Shown: positions 1 through 11,913 of the stretch, one piece after another
Layout of the letters: every line of letters starts with the position of its first letter
Numbering within the stretch: position 1 is the stretch's first letter
Assembly: GCF_016802725.1 (NCBI RefSeq)
Contig: NC_052672.1
Span: forward strand, 6,601,685-6,665,684
From: Solenopsis invicta
Lineage: Eukaryota > Arthropoda > Insecta > Hymenoptera > Formicidae
DNA length: 64,000 bases
Reading direction: 5' to 3'
The notes under the pieces: model-generated
What the model was told of the DNA's origin: nothing
Seen by the model: only the letters and a program-made list of their open reading frames with translations
The model's database searches: none
Program-made: the position numbers and the translations under genes

Positions 1-1963
1 CATCGTGGATCCAATCGCTAAAGTGAAAGACGAAAGAGTTATATCAGTCAAAGTTCGAAATTTTTGAGTAAAATTGGTTTTTTCCGAATTTCTTCAATAT
101 CTCTGTGTTCTGATAGCCCACAGAAGATATATACCTTTTATCATGATGTTTCGAATTTCTGAACTGAAAAAGGAAAGACTTATATCAGTCAAATTTCGAA
201 ATTTTTGAGTGAAATTTTTTTTGCGAATTTCTCCAATATCTCTCTGTTCTGATATCCGCGAGAAGAGTTCTAACTTTTATCATAGTGGATCCAATCGCTA
301 AAGTGAAAGACGAAAGATTTATATCAGTCAAAGTTCGAAATTTTTGAGTAAAATTGGTTTTTTTCCGAATTTCTTCAATATCTCTGTGTTCTGATAGCCC
401 ACAGAAGATATATACCTTTTATCATGATGTTTCGAATTTCTGAACTGAAAAAGGAAAGACTTATATCAGTCAAATTTCGAAATTTTTGAGTAAAATTTTT
501 TGTGCGAATTTCTCCAATATCTCTGTGTTCTGATAGCCCCAAAAAGAGTTCTAACTTTATCATAATGGTTCGAATCGCTAAAGTGAAAGACGAAAAAGTT
601 ATATCAGTCAAAGTTCGAAATTTTTAAGTAAAATTGGTTTTTTTCCGAATTTCTTCAATATCTCTGTGTTCTAATAGCCCACAGAAGATATATACCTTTT
701 ATCATGATGAATCGAATTTCTGAACTGAAAAAGGAAAGACTTATATCAGTCAAATTTCGAAATTTTTGAGTAAAATTTTTTTTGCGAATTTCTCCAATAT
801 CTGTCTGTTCTGATATCCCCGAGAAGAGTTCTAACTTTATCATAATGGATCGAATCGCTAAAGTGAAAGACGAAAAAGTTATATCAGTCAAAGTTCGAAA
901 TTTTTGAGTAAAATTGGTTTTTTTCCGAATTTCTTCAATATCTCTGTGTTCTAATAGCCCACAGAAGATACATACCTTTTATCATGATGTATCGAATTTC
1001 TGAACTGAAAAAGGGAAGACTTATATCAGTCAAATTTCGAAATTTTTGAGTAAAATTTTTTTTGCGAATTTCTCCAATATCTGTCTGTTCTGATATCCCC
1101 GAGAAGAGTTCTAACTTTTATCATGGTGGATCCAATCGCTAAAGTGAAGGACGAAAGAGTTATATCAGTCAAAGTTCGAAATTTTTGAGTAAAATTGGTT
1201 TTTTTCCGAATTTCTTCAATATCTCTGTGTTCTGATAGCCCACAGAAGATATGTACCTTTTATCATGATGTATCGAATTTCTGAACTGAAAAAGGAAAGA
1301 CTTATATCAGTCAAATTTCGAAATTTTTGAATGAAATTTTTTTTGCGAATTTCTCCAATATCTCTCTGTTCTGATATCCCCGAGAAGAGTTCTAACCTTT
1401 ATCATAGTGGATCCAATCGCTAAAGTGAAATACGAAAGAGTTATATCAGTCAAAGTTCGAAATTTTTGAGTAAAATTGGTTTTTTTCCGAATTTCTTCGA
1501 TATCTCTGTGTTCTGATATCCCACAGAAGATATATACCTTTTATCATGATGTTTCGAATTTCTGAACTGAAAAAGGAAAGACTTATATCAGTCAAATTTC
1601 GAAATTTTTAGTAAAATGTTTTGTGCGAATTTCTCCAATATCTCTCTGTTCTGATATCCCCGAGAAGAGTTCTAACTTTTATCATAGTGGATCCAATCGC
1701 TAAAGTGAAAGACGAAAGAGTTATATCAGTCAAAGTTCGAAATTTTTGAGCAAAATTGGTTTTTTTCCTAATTTCTTCAATATCTCTGTGTTCTGATAGC
1801 CCACAGAAGATATATACCTTTTATCATGATGTATCGAATTTCTGAACTGAAAAAGGGAAGACTTATATCAGTCAAATTTCGAAATTTTTGAGTAAAATTT
1901 TTTTTGCGAATTTCTCCAATATCTGTCTGTTCTGATATCCCCGAGAAGAGTTCTAACTTTTAT

Positions 1964-2104
1964 CATGGTGGATCCAATCGCTAAAGTGAAAGACGAAAGA
2001 GTTATATCAGTCAAAGTTCGAAATTTTTGAGTAAAATTGGTTTTTTTCCGAATTTCTTCAATATCTCTGTGTTCTGATAGCCCCAAAAAGAGTTCTAACT
2101 TTAT
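1964..2104 (+). repeat. Hybrid A/B single monomer, register break 1
   Basis: This 141-bp unit starts as monomer A (catggtggatcc, then gagtaaaattgg) but ends as monomer B (gatagccccaaaaagagttc), and the next unit is again an A. The array therefore has a lone monomer here instead of a dimer. The switch lies in the stretch shared by A and one B variant, caatatctctgtgttctgat, so an unequal crossover or conversion tract between A and B inside that identity explains it. The B donor type with ccccaaaaag is seen in class E dimers, for example near 530 and 8,240. Confidence 0.85.
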
Positions 2105-2131
2105 CATAATGGTTCGAATCGCTAAAGTGAA
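2105..2131 (+). other. 8-bp deletion at the start of a monomer A
   Basis: The class E monomer A just after the hybrid monomer at 1,964 reads gctaaagtgaaaagttat, where related copies read gtgaaagacgaaaaagtt. Eight bases are missing between short gaaa direct repeats, which suggests a slippage or microhomology deletion. I saw no other copy with this deletion, so it looks private to this site. Confidence 0.75.
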
Positions 2132-4061
2132 AAGTTATATCAGTCAAAGTTCGAAATTTTTGAGTAAAATTGGTTTTTTTCCGAATTTCTTCAATATCTC
2201 TGTGTTCTAATAGCCCACAGAAGATATATACCTTTTATCATGATGTATCGAATTTCTGAACTGAAAAAGGAAAGACTTATATCAGTCAAATTTCGAAATT
2301 TTTGAGTAAAATTTTTTTTGCGAATTTCTCCAATATCTCTGTGTTCTGATAGCCCCGAGAAGAGTTCTAACTTTATCATAATGGATCGAATCGCTAAAGT
2401 GAAAGACGAAAAAGTTATATCAGTCAAAGTTCGAAATTTTTGAGTAAAATTGGTTTTTTTCCGAATTTCTTCAATATCTCTGTGTTCTGATAGCCCACAG
2501 AAGATATATACCTTTTATCATGATGTATCGAATTTCTGAACTGAAAAAGGAAAGACTTATATCAGTCAAATTTCGAAATTTTTCAGTAAAATTTTTTGTG
2601 CGGATTTCTCCAATATCTCTCTGTTCTGATATCCCCGAGAAGAGTTCTAACTTTTATCATAGTGGATCCAATCGCTAATGTGAAAGACGAAAGAGTTATA
2701 TCAGTCAAAGTTCGAAATTTTTGAGAAAAATTGGTTTTTTTCCGAATTTCTTCAATATCTCTGTGTTCTGATAGCCCACAGAAGATATATACCTTTTATC
2801 ATGATGTATCGAATTTCTGAACTGAAAAAGGAAAGACTTATATCAGTCAAATTTCGAAATTTTTGAGTAAAATTTTTTTGCGAATTTCTCCAATATCTCT
2901 CTGTTCTGATATCCCCGAGAAGAGTTCTAACTTTTATCATAGTGGATCCAATCGCTAATGTGAAAGACGAAAGTGTTATATCAGTCAAAGTTCGAAATTT
3001 TTGAGTAAAATTGGTTTTTTTCCGAATTTCTTCAATATCTCTGTGTTCTAATAGCCCACAGAAGATATATACCTTTTATCATGATGTATCGAATTTCTGA
3101 ACTGAAAAAGGAAAGACTTATATCAGTCAAATTTCGAAATTTTTGAGTGAAATTTTTTTTGCGAATTTCTCCAATATCTCTCTGTTCTGATATCCCCGAG
3201 AAGAGTTCTAACCTTTATCATAGTGGATCCAATCGCTAAAGTGAAATACGAAAGAGTTATATCAGTCAAAGTTCGAAATTTTTGAGTAAAATTGGTTTTT
3301 TTCCGAATTTCTTCAATATCTCTGTGTTCTAATAGCCCACAGAAGATATATACCTTTTATCATGATGTATCGAATTTCTGAACTGAAAAAGGGAAGACTT
3401 ATATCAGTCAAATTTCGAAATTTTTGAGTAAAATTTTTTTTGCGAATTTCTCCAATATCTGTCTGTTCTGATATCCCCGAGAAGAGTTCTAACTTTTATC
3501 ATAGTGGATCCAATCGCTAAAGTGAAAGACGAAAGTGTTATATCAGTCAAAGTTTGAAATTTTTGAGTAAAATTGGTTTTTTTCCGAATTTCTTCAATAT
3601 CTCTGTGTTCTGATAGCCCACAGAAGATATATACCTCTTATCATGATGTATCGAATTTCTGAACTGAAAAAGGAAAGACTTATATCAGTCAAATTTCGAA
3701 ATTTTTGAGTAAAATTTTTTTTGCGAATTTCTCCAATATCTGTCTGTTCTGATATCCCCGAGAAGAGTTCTAACTTTTATCATGGTGGATCCAATCGCTA
3801 AAATGAAGGACGAAAGAGTTATATCAGTCAAAGTTCGAAATTTTTGAGTAAAATTGGTTTTTTTCCGAATTTCTTCAATATCTCTGTGTTCTGATAGCCC
3901 ACAGAAGATATGTACCTTTTATCATGATGTATCGAATTTCTGAACTGAAAAAGGAAAGACTTATATCAGTCAAATTTCGAAATTTTTGAATAAAATTTTT
4001 TTTGCGAATTTCTCCAATATCTCTCTGTTCTGATATCCCCGAGAAGAGTTCTAACTTTTAT

Positions 4062-4203
4062 CATAGTGGATCCAATCGCTAAAGTGAAAGACGAAAGAGT
4101 TATATCAGTCAAAGTTCGAAATTTTTGAGTAAAATTGGTTTTTTTCCGAATTTCTTCAATATCTCTGTGTTCTGATATCCCACAGAAGATATATACCTTT
4201 TAT
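4062..4203 (+). repeat. Monomer A, reference copy
   Basis: This is a representative A monomer of 142 bp. Landmarks in order are catagtggatcc with a BamHI site, aatcgctaaagtgaaagacg, gttatatcagtcaaagttcg, atttttgagtaaaattgg, a seven-T run before ccgaatttcttc, atctctgtgttctgat, cccacagaagatatatacc and ttttat. The core aaagttcgaaattt is one base short of a perfect 14-bp palindrome. Class-specific variants lie at the start (gaaagacg, gaaatacg or gaaggacg), at gagtaaaa or gagcaaaa, at ccgaattt or cctaattt, and at gatatatacc or gatatgtacc. This copy carries gatatcccac where most carry gatagcccac. Confidence 0.9.
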
Positions 4204-4342
4204 CATGATGTTTCGAATTTCTGAACTGAAAAAGGAAAGACTTATATCAGTCAAATTTCGAAATTTTTGAGTAAAATTTTTTGTGCGAATTTCTCCAATA
4301 TCTCTCTGTTCTGATATCCCCGAGAAGAGTTCTAACTTTTAT
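4204..4342 (+). repeat. Monomer B, reference copy
   Basis: This is a representative B monomer of 139 bp. It starts catgatgtttcg (gtatcg in other classes), then gaactgaaaaaggaaagac, ttatatcagtcaaatttcg, gagtaaaa, a T-rich run ending in gcgaatttctcc, aatatctctctgttctgat, atccccgagaagagttc and taacttttat. It holds the perfect 14-bp palindrome aaatttcgaaattt. The T-run region is the most variable: eight Ts, seven Ts, six Ts plus gtg, or gttttgtg after a one-base loss (tttttagtaaaatg). A one-T change in taactttat versus taacttttat separates class E from the other dimers. Confidence 0.9.
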
Positions 4343-4622
4343 CATAGTGGATCCAATCGCTAAAGTGAAAGACGAAAGAGTTATATCAGTCAAAGTTCGA
4401 AATTTTTGAGTAAAATTGGTTTTTTTCCGAATTTCTTCAATATCTCTGTGTTCTAATAGCCCACAGAAGATATATACCTTTTATCATGATGTATCGAATT
4501 TCTGAACTGAAAAAGGGAAGACTTATATCAGTCAAATTTCGAAATTTTTGAGTAAAATTTTTTTGCGAATTTCTCCAATATCTGTCTGTTCTGATATCCC
4601 CGAGAAGAGTTCTAACTTTTAT

Positions 4623-5745
4623 CATGGTGGATCCAATCGCTAAAGTGAAGGACGAAAGAGTTATATCAGTCAAAGTTCGAAATTTTTGAGTAAAATTGGT
4701 TTTTTTCCGAATTTCTTCAATATCTCTGTGTTCTGATAGCCCACAGAAGATATGTACCTTTTATCATGATGTATCGAATTTCTGAACTGAAAAAGGAAAG
4801 ACTTATATCAGTCAAATTTCGAAATTTTTGAATGAAATTTTTTTTGCGAATTTCTCCAATATCTCTCTGTTCTGATATCCCCGAGAAGAGTTCTAACCTT
4901 TATCATAGTGGATCCAATCGCTAAAGTGAAATACGAAAGAGTTATATCAGTCAAAGTTCGAAATTTTTGAGTAAAATTGGTTTTTTTCCGAATTTCTTCA
5001 ATATCTCTGTGTTCTGATAGCCCACAGAAGATATATACCTTTTATCATGATGTTTCGAATTTCTGAACTGAAAAAGGAAAGACTTATATCAGTCAAATTT
5101 CGAAATTTTTGAGTAAAATGTTTTGTGCGAATTTCTCCAATATCTCTCTGTTCTGATATCCCCGAGAAGAGTTCTAACTTTTATCATAGTGGATCCAATC
5201 GCTAAAGTGAAAGACGAAAGAGTTATATCAGTCAAAGTTCGAAATTTTTGAGTAAAATTGGTTTTTTTCCGAATTTCTCCAATATCTCTGTGTTCTAATA
5301 GCCCACAGAAGATATATACCTTTTATCATGATGTATCGAATTTCTGAACTGAAAATTGAAAGACTTATATCAGTCAAATTTCGAAATTTTTGAGTAAAAT
5401 TTTTTTTGCGAATTTCTCCAATATCTGTCTGTTCTGATATCCCCGAGAAGAGTTCTAACTTTTATCATAGTGGATCCAATCGCTAAAGTGAAAGACGAAA
5501 GTGTTATATCAGTCAAAGTTTGAAATTTTTGAGTAAAATTGGTTTTTTTCCGAATTTCTCCAATATCTCTGTGTTCTAATAGCCCACAGAAGATATATAC
5601 CTTTTATCATGATGTATCGAATTTCTGAACTGAAAAAGGAAAGACTTATATCAGTCAAATTTCGAAATTTTTGAGTAAAATTTTTTTGCGAATTTCTCCA
5701 ATATCTGTCTGTTCTGATATCCCCGAGAAGAGTTCTAACTTTTAT
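4623..5745 (+). repeat. Variant four-dimer HOR copy
   Basis: The span between two catggtgg dimer starts is 1,123 bp. The first dimer is class a (gaaggacg, gatatgtacc, gaatgaaa) and the second class b-like (gaaatacg, gtttcg, gttttgtg). The third lacks the class c marks gagcaaaa and cctaattt and instead has ttctccaatatc inside monomer A, a B-like variant. The fourth is class d (gaaagtg, agtttgaaat). It is therefore a diverged or converted form of the HOR that dominates further right. Confidence 0.7.
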
Positions 5746-7291
5746 CATGGTGGATCCAATCGCTAAAGTGAAGGACGAAAGAGTTATATCAGTCAAAGTT
5801 CGAAATTTTTGAGTAAAATTGGTTTTTTTCCGAATTTCTTCAATATCTCTGTGTTCTGATAGCCCACAGAAGATATGTACCTTTTATCATGATGTATCGA
5901 ATTTCTGAACTGAAAAAGGAAAGACTTATATCAGTCAAATTTCGAAATTTTTGAATGAAATTTTTTTTGCGAATTTCTCCAATATCTCTCTGTTCTGATA
6001 TCCCCGAGAAGAGTTCTAACCTTTATCATAGTGGATCCAATCGCTAAAGTGAAATACGAAAGAGTTATATCAGTCAAAGTTCGAAATTTTTGAGTAAAAT
6101 TGGTTTTTTTCCGAATTTCTTCGATATCTCTGTGTTCTGATAGCCCACAGAAGATATATACCTTTTATCATGATGTTTCGAATTTCTGAACTGAAAAAGG
6201 AAAGACTTATATCAGTCAAATTTCGAAATTTTTGAGTAAAATTTTTTGTGCGAATTTCTCCAATATCTCTCTGTTCTGATATCCCCGAGAAGAGTTCTAA
6301 CCTTTATCATAGTGGATCCAATCGCTAAAGTGAAAGACGAAAGAGTTATATCAGTCAAAGTTCGAAATTTTTGAGTAAAATTGGTTTTTTTCCGAATTTC
6401 TTCAATATCTCTGTGTTCTAATAGCCCACAGAAGATATATACCTTTTATCATGATGTATCGAATTTCTGAACTGAAAAAGGAAAGACTTATATCAGTCAA
6501 ATTTCGAAATTTTTGAGTAAAATTTTTTTGCGAATTTCTCCAATATCTGTCTGTTCTGATATCCCCGAGAAGAGTTCTAACTTTTATCATGGTGGATCCA
6601 ATCGCTAAAGTGAAGGACGAAAGAGTTATATCAGTCAAAGTTCGAAATTTTTGAGTAAAATTGGTTTTTTTCCGAATTTCTTCAATATCTCTGTGTTCTG
6701 ATAGCCCACAGAAGATATGTACCTTTTATCATGATGTATCGAATTTCTGAACTGAAAAAGGAAAGACTTATATCAGTCAAATTTCGAAATTTTTGAATGA
6801 AATTTTTTTTGCGAATTTCTCCAATATCTCTCTGTTCTGATATCCCCGAGAAGAGTTCTAACCTTTATCATAGTGGATCCAATCGCTAAAGTGAAAGACG
6901 AAAGAGTTATATCAGTCAAAGTTCGAAATTTTTGAGTAAAATTGGTTTTTTTCCGAATTTCTTCGATATCTCTGTGTTCTGATAGCCCACAGAAGATATA
7001 TACCTTTTATCATGATGTTTCGAATTTCTGAACTGAAAAAGGAAAGACTTATATCAGTCAAATTTCGAAATTTTTCAGTAAAATTTTTTGTGCGAATTTC
7101 TCCAATATCTCTCTGTTCTGATATCCCCGAGAAGAGTTCTAACTTTTATCATAGTGGATCCAATCGCTAAAGTGAAAGACGAAAGAGTTATATCAGTCAA
7201 AGTTCGAAATTTTTGAGCAAAATTGGTTTTTTTCCGAATTTCTTCAATATCTCTGTGTTCTGATAGCCCACAGAAGATATATACCTTTTAT

Positions 7292-7430
7292 CATGATGTT
7301 TCGAATTTCTGAACTGAAAAAGGAAAGACTTATATCAGTCAAAGTTCGAAAATTTTGAGTAATATTTTTTTTGCGAATTTCTCCAATATCTCTGTGATCT
7401 GATATCCCCGAGAAGATTTCTAACTTTTAT
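7292..7430 (+). repeat. Unusually divergent monomer B
   Basis: This B monomer carries several changes that I see together nowhere else: the A-type core aaagttcg in place of aaatttcg, then aaaattttgagtaatat, then tctgtgatctgatatc, and agaagatttctaac instead of agaagagttctaac. The neighbouring monomers are ordinary. It may be an older copy that escaped homogenisation, or a small conversion from monomer A followed by drift. Confidence 0.75.
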
Positions 7431-7706
7431 CATAGTGGATCCAATCGCTAAAGTGAAGGACGAAAGAGTTATATCAGTCAAAGTTCGAAATTTTTGAGTA
7501 AAATTGGTTTTTTTCCGAATTTCTTCAATATCTCTGTGTTCTGATAGCCCACAGAAGATATATACCTTTTATCATGATGTTTCGAATTTCTGAACTGAAA
7601 AAGGAAAGATATCAGTCAAATTTCGAAATTTTTGAGTAAAATTTTTTGTGCGAATTTCTCCAATATGTCTGTGTTCTGATAGCCCCGAGAAGAGTTCTAA
7701 CTATAT
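7431..7706 (+). repeat. 276-bp short dimer, class E block marker
   Basis: This dimer is about 5 bp shorter than usual because monomer B reads ggaaagatatcagtc, lacking the ctta(t) step of ggaaagacttatatcagtc. The same B ends with gtctgtgttctgatag and ctaactatatcataatgg, and the next monomer A carries the linked set gctaaagtaaaagacgg and gttatttcag. The package recurs in seven other places as one haplotype. Here the following A also has a six-T run before ccgaattt, shared with the copies at 16.1 and 19.2 kb. Confidence 0.88.
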
Positions 7707-10700
7707 CATAATGGATCGAATCGCTAAAGTAAAAGACGGAAAAGTTATTTCAGTCAAAGTTCGAAATTTTTGAGTAAAATTGGTTTTTTCCGAATTTCTT
7801 CAATATCTCTGTGTTCTAATAGCCCACAGAAGATATATACCTTTTATCATGATGTATCGAATTTCTGAACTGAAAAAGGGAAGACTTATATCAGTCAAAT
7901 TTCGAAATTTTTGAGTGAAATTTTTTTTGCGAATTTCTCCAATATCTCTCTGTTCTGATATCCGCGAGAAGAGTTCTAACTTTTATCATAGTGGATCCAA
8001 TCGCTAAAGTGAAAGACGAAAGAGTTATATCAGTCAAAGTTCGAAATTTTTGAGTAAAATTGGTTTTTTTCCGAATTTCTTCAATATCTCTGTGTTCTGA
8101 TAGCCCACAGAAGATATATACCTTTTATCGTGATGTTTCGAATTTCTGAACTGAAAAAGGAAAGACTTATATCAGTCAAATTTCGAAATTTTTGAGTAAA
8201 ATTTTTTGTGCGAATTTCTCCAATATCTCTGTGTTCTGATAGCCCCAAAAAGAGTTCTAACTTTATCATAATGGTTCGAATCGCTAAAGTGAAAGACGGA
8301 AAAGTTATATCAGTCAAAGTTCGAAATTTTTGAGTAAAATTGGTTTTTTTCCGAATTTCTTCAATATCACTGTGTTCTGATAGCCCACAGAAGATATGTA
8401 CCTTTTATCATGATGTATCGAATTTCTGAACTGAAAAAGGAAAGACTTATATCAGTCAAATTTCGAAATTTTTGAATAAAATTTTTTTTGCGAATTTCTC
8501 CAATATCTCTCTGTTCTGATATCCCCGAGAAGAGTTCTAACTTTATCATAGTGGATTCAATCGCTAAAGTGAAAGACGAAAGAGTTATATCAGTCAAAGT
8601 TCGAAATTTTTGAGTAAAATTGGTTTTTTTCCGAATTTCTTCGATATCTCTGTGTTCTGATATCCCACAGAAGATATATACCTTTTATCATGATGTTTCG
8701 AATTTCTGAACTGAAAAAGGAAAGACTTATATCAGTCAAATTTCGAAATTTTTGAGTAAAATTTTTTGTGCGAATTTCTCCAATATCTCTCTGTTCTGAT
8801 ATCCCCGAGAAGAGTTCTAACTTTTATCATAGTGGATCCAATCGCTAAAGTGAAAGACGAAAGAGTTATATCAGTCAAAGTTCGAAATTTTTGAGTAAAA
8901 TTGGTTTTTTTCCGAATTTCTTCAATATCTCTGTGTTCTGATAGCCCACAGAAGATATGTACCTTTTATCATGATGTATCGAATTTCTGAACTGAAAAAG
9001 GAAAGACTTATATCAGTCAAATTTCGAAATTTTTGAATGAAATTTTTTTTGCGAATTTCTCCAATATCTCTCTGTTCTGATATCCCCGAGAAGAGTTCTA
9101 ACCTTTATCATAGTGGATCCAATCGCTAAAGTGAAAGACGAAAGAGTTATATCAGTCAAAGTTCGAAATTTTTGAGTAAAATTGGTTTTTTTCCGAATTT
9201 CTTCGATATCTCTGTGTTCTGATATCCCACAGAAGATATATACCTTTTATCATGATGTATCGAATTTCTGAACTGAAAAAGGAAAGACTTATATCAGTCA
9301 AATTTCGAAATTTTTCAGTAAAATTTTTTGTGCGGATTTCTCCAATATCTCTCTGTTCTGATATCCCCGAGAAGAGTTCTAACTTTTATCATAGTGGATC
9401 CAATCGCTAATGTGAAAGACGAAAGTGTTATATCAGTCAAAGTTCGAAATTTTTGAGTAAAATTGGTTTTTTTCCGAATTTCTTCAATATCTCTGTGTTC
9501 TAATAGCCCACAGAAGATATATACCTTTTATCATGATGTTTCGAATTTCTGAACTGAAAAAGGAAAGACTTATATCAGTCAAATTTCGAAATTTTTGAGT
9601 AAAATTTTTTTTGCGAATTTCTCCAATATCTCTCTGTTCTGATATCCCCGAGAAGAGTTCTAACTTTTATCATAGTGGATCCAATCGCTAATGTGAAAGA
9701 CGAAAGAGTTATATCAGTCAAAGTTCGAAATTTTTGAGAAAAATTGGTTTTTTTCCGAATTTCTTCAATATCTCTGTGTTCTGATAGCCCACAGAAGATA
9801 TATACCTTTTATCGTGATGTTTCGAATTTCTGAACTGAAAAAGGAAAGACTTATATCAGTCAAATTTCGAAATTTTTGAGTAAAATTTTTTGTGCGATTT
9901 TCTCCAATATCTCTGTGTTCTGATAGCCCCAAAAAGAGTTCTAACTTTATCATAATGGTTCGAATCGCTAAAGTGAAAGACGGAAAAGTTATATCAGTCA
10001 AAGTTCGAAATTTTTGAGTAAAATTGGTTTTTTTCCGAATTTCTTCAATATCTCTGTGTTCTAATAGCCCACAGAAGATATATACCTTTTATCATGATGT
10101 ATCGAATTTCTGAACTGAAAAAGGAAAGACTTATATCAGTCAAATTTCGAAATTTTTGAGTAAAATTTTTTGTGCGAATTTCTCCAATATGTCTGTGTTC
10201 TGATAGCCCCGAGAAGAGTTCTAACTTTATCATAATGGATCGAATCGCTAAAGTGAAAGACGAAAAAGTTATATCAGTCAAAGTTCGAAATTTTTGAGTA
10301 AAATTGGTTTTTTTCCGAATTTCTTCAATATCTCTGTGTTCTAATAGCCCACAGAAGATATATACCTTTTATCATGATGAATCGAATTTCTGAACTGAAA
10401 AAGGAAAGACTTATATCAGTCAAATTTCGAAATTTTTGAGTAAAATTTTTTTTGCGAATTTCTCCAATATCTGTCTGTTCTGATATCCCCGAGAAGAGTT
10501 CTAACTTTATCATAATGGATCGAATCGCTAAAGTGAAAGACGAAAGAGTTATATCAGTCAAAGTTCGAAATTTTTGAGTAAAATTGGTTTTTTTCCGAAT
10601 TTCTTCAATATCTCTGTGTTCTAATAGCCCACAGAAGATATATACCTCTTATCATGATGTATCGAATTTCTGAACTGAAAAAGGAAAGACTTATATCAGT

Positions 10701-11913
10701 CAAATTTCGAAATTTTTGAGTAAAATTTTTTTTGCGAATTTCTCCAATATCTGTCTGTTCTGATATCCCCGAGAAGAGTTCTAACTTTTATCATGGTGGA
10801 TCCAATCGCTAAAATGAAGGACGCAAGGGTTATATCAGTCAAAGTTCGAAATTTTTGAGTAAAATTGGTTTCTTTCCGAATTTCTTCAATATCTCTGTGT
10901 TCTGATAGCCCACAGAAGATATGTACCTTTTATCATGATGTATCGAATTTCTGAACTGAAAAAGGAAAGACTTATATCAGTCAAATTTCGAAATTTTTGA
11001 ATGAAATTTTTTTTGCGAATTTCTCCAATATCTCTCTGTTCTGATATCCCCGAGAAGAGTTCTAACCTTTATCATAGTGGATCCAATCGCTAAAGTGAAA
11101 GACGAAAGAGTTATATCAGTCAAAGTTCGAAATTTTTGAGTAAAATTGGTTTTTTTCCGAATTTCTTCGATATCTCTGTGTTCTGATATCCCACAGAAGA
11201 TATATACCTTTTATCATGATGTTTCGAATTTCTGAACTGAAAAAGGAAAGACTTATATCAGTCAAATTTCGAAATTTTTGAGTAAAATTTTTTGTGCGAA
11301 TTTCTCCAATATCTCTCTGTTCTGATATCCCCGAGAAGAGTTCTAACTTTTATCATAGTGGATCCAATCGCTAAAGTGAAAGACGAAAGAGTTATATCAG
11401 TCAAAGTTCGAAATTTTTGAGCAAAATTGGTTTTTTTCCTAATTTCTTCAATATCTCTGTGTTCTGATAGCCCACAGAAGATATATACCTTTTATCATGA
11501 TGTATCGAATTTCTGAACTGAAAAAGGAAAGACTTATATCAGTCAAATTTCGAAATTTTTGAGTAAAATTTTTTTTGCGAATTTCTCCAATATCTGTCTG
11601 TTCTGATATCCCCGAGAAGAGTTCTAACTTTATCATAATGGATCGAATCGCTAAAGTGAAAGACGAAAAAGTTATATCAGTCAAAGTTCGAAATTTTTGA
11701 GTAAAATTGGTTTTTTTCCGAATTTCTTCAATATCTCTGTGTTCTAATAGCCCACAGAAGATATATACCTTTTATCATGATGTATCGAATTTCTGAACTG
11801 AAAAAGGGAAGACTTATATCAGTCAAATTTCGAAATTTTTGAGTAAAATTTTTTTGCGAATTTCTCCAATATCTGTCTGTTCTGATATCCCCGAGAAGAG
11901 TTCTAACTTTTAT

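Noticed and set aside
60..110. T runs such as those before ccgaattt or gcgaattt as RNA polymerase III terminators or rho-independent terminators
   Set aside because: They occur once or more in every monomer with no upstream gene, A/B box or G+C-rich hairpin, and their length varies freely.
375..611. A recurring open reading frame of about 78 codons on the minus strand, repeated more than 50 times across the window
   Set aside because: It starts at a TTG, spans one A and one B monomer, and its translation is itself a two-fold repeat mirroring the monomers. Its presence depends only on T-run length and other 1-bp indels in each dimer, and many copies are broken by 1-, 2- or 5-bp changes. It shows no domain, signal peptide or codon constraint, so it is a by-product of the satellite.
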